The notes under the pieces: model-generated | What the model was told of the DNA's origin: nothing | The model's input: only the letters and a program-made list of their open reading frames with translations | The model's database searches: none | Source: UBA6215 sp964484255 | GTDB lineage: Bacteria > Omnitrophota > Gorgyraeia > Pluralincolimonadales > Pluralincolimonadaceae | NCBI GenBank assembly: GCA_964484255.1 | Contig: CAZAEH010000015.1 | Span: 1 to 33,266, forward strand | Direction: 5' to 3' | Length of the DNA stretch: 33,266 nt | Translations under genes and position numbers: made by a program | Shown here: positions 32,675 to 33,266 of the stretch, piece by piece | How the letters are laid out: each line of letters begins with the position of its first letter | Position numbering within the stretch: position 1 is the stretch's first letter

Positions 32675-33106
32675 TTAAGATTCCATAAACTGTTTTTTTG
32701 TCTTGGGCCGCATTAGCAAGTAAATGAAATATAAATTAAAAAGGAAGGGGGCAAAATATAATATATCTAATTCGCCCCTGAATAACCTTAAACCAGAAGA
32801 ACGGACAATAGCATATAATAAAACGATAGCGCTCATACTATTCATAATTATTGTTAATATCCATGCCCACTTTTTAAATAATATAATCCCCCCGGCTGCA
32901 ATGAAGCAAAACGAGGAATAAAGTACGGCTAACAAGGCTGCTACCATATAGTTTGTACCGCTTGGGCTCATAGCCATGCCCAATAAAAGACCGCTTAATA
33001 TTACTATCCCTTCAATTATAAGAAATACACAATTAGCTGCAACCGCGAGACTATGTTTAGAGGTTTTTCCTTTTTCGTCTTCCAGCGATACTTTAGTGCC
33101 ACACAT
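32675..33106 (-). CDS. Four-helix membrane protein, unknown function
   Basis: 143 residues. A short N-terminus begins MCGTKVS, which may be a trimmed zinc-ribbon remnant (many bacterial proteins begin with a C-x-x-CGTK ribbon), followed by four membrane segments (about 20-44, 51-76, 81-101 and 115-131). GAGGAG lies eight bases before the ATG at 33106. The 115 bases between the preceding attC and this start form the longest cassette leader here and hold no other ORF noticed. One complete cassette with matching end cores. No family recognised. Confidence 0.62.
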   Translation of the reverse strand: MCGTKVSLEDEKGKTSKHSLAVAANCVFLIIEGIVILSGLLLGMAMSPSGTNYMVAALLAVLYSSFCFIAAGGIILFKKWAWILTIIMNSMSAIVLLYAIVRSSGLRLFRGELDILYFAPFLFNLYFIYLLMRPKTKKQFMES

Positions 33107-33222
33107 TCTATTTTCTCCTCAACGAGCTAATTAGTTAAAATAATGTTTCGCGCCGATGAATTAAATGCTGGCATTGGATTCGAGCTTATGACTTAAAATA
33201 TTAATCCTTTTTAATTATATCC

Positions 33223-33266
33223 TCATAACGATTGAACTCAGCGGCGGCGACATTAAAACAGGTGGC
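33223..33266 (-). repeat. attC site 9, cut by window edge
   Basis: Only the R' side is inside the window: R' GTTATGA (33229-33223) and the arm ending in GAACTCAGCGG (plus strand). The R'' half and the gene it belongs to lie beyond the edge, so the array continues. Confidence 0.85.

Larger units (their letters stand above)
27706..33266 (-). mobile_element. Integron gene-cassette array, distal part, continuing past the right edge
   Basis: Eight complete attC sites, one edge-truncated attC and one lone core remnant are interleaved with small minus-strand genes, each attC following a stop codon. Shared blocks (TTGAACTCAG on one arm, GAGTGAAATGTTA on the other, plus-strand reading) form the imperfect palindrome of attC, with an extra unpaired base and an unpaired central spacer. 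In five cassettes (genes at 27780, 30257, 31396, 32080 and 32675) the left-end core exactly complements the R'' core of the cassette's own attC. The array runs from right to left, so attI and the integrase gene should lie beyond 33266. Confidence 0.9.

Noticed and set aside
33214..33219. TATAAT on the minus strand in the leader of the 32675 cassette
   Set aside because: No acceptable -35 hexamer lies 16-18 bases upstream; in AT-rich cassette DNA an isolated -10 match is expected by chance.
27706..33266. Repeats considered as a CRISPR array or as transposon ends
   Set aside because: The repeats are 54-77 bp imperfect palindromes spaced by whole genes, with only conserved arms and cores. This fits attC and not CRISPR repeats or terminal inverted repeats; no cas or transposase gene is present.

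Overview
The window looks like a chromosomal segment of an uncultivated Gram-negative (diderm, LPS-making) bacterium. The lipid A/Kdo/heptose genes require an outer membrane. The tight minus-strand packing, the domain fusions and the many family 9 glycosyltransferases would fit a candidate phylum such as Omnitrophota. That placement is inference; no rRNA or other phylogenetic marker was compared.

Region 1 (1-26277) is an almost gap-free run of 22 genes, all on the minus strand, mostly overlapping by a few bases or separated by less than 15 bp. In transcription order it holds branched-chain amino acid genes (ilvD, ilvB, ilvN, ilvC, leuA), shikimate-pathway genes (aroE, aroC, aroK) with a prepilin peptidase between aroE and aroC, and DNA genes (dprA, a ThiS-topA fusion, a XerC/D recombinase). 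It then holds envelope genes: waaA, lpxK, an LpxL-ELM1 fusion, a GT4-GT9 fusion, a GT4, a polysaccharide deacetylase, three GT9 heptosyltransferase-like genes, hldD, and the start of hldE/rfaE1. A near-consensus sigma70-type promoter lies just upstream of ilvD (26357-26384), and a second one sits before hldD (1179-1207).

Region 2 (26462-27679) is a transition zone with an HNH protein carrying a dockerin-like C-terminus and two small, possibly frameshifted ORFs with a pseudopilin-like segment.

Region 3 (27706-33266) is an integron cassette array. It has eight complete attC sites, one cut by the window edge, and one isolated attC core remnant. Each complete site follows the stop codon of a small minus-strand gene. 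In five cassettes the left-end core (the R' of the preceding attC) is exactly complementary to the R'' core of the cassette's own attC, the signature of site-specifically inserted cassettes. The attC sites resemble one another closely, as in sedentary chromosomal integrons. Gene orientation predicts attI and intI to the right of the window; no intI is present here. Cassette products are mostly small membrane proteins of unknown function. Several share a pseudopilin-head-like signature, and two are paralogues. The array looks visibly AT-richer than region 1.

The most notable items are the integron array, the ThiS-TopA fusion, the two envelope-enzyme fusions, and the HNH-dockerin protein.
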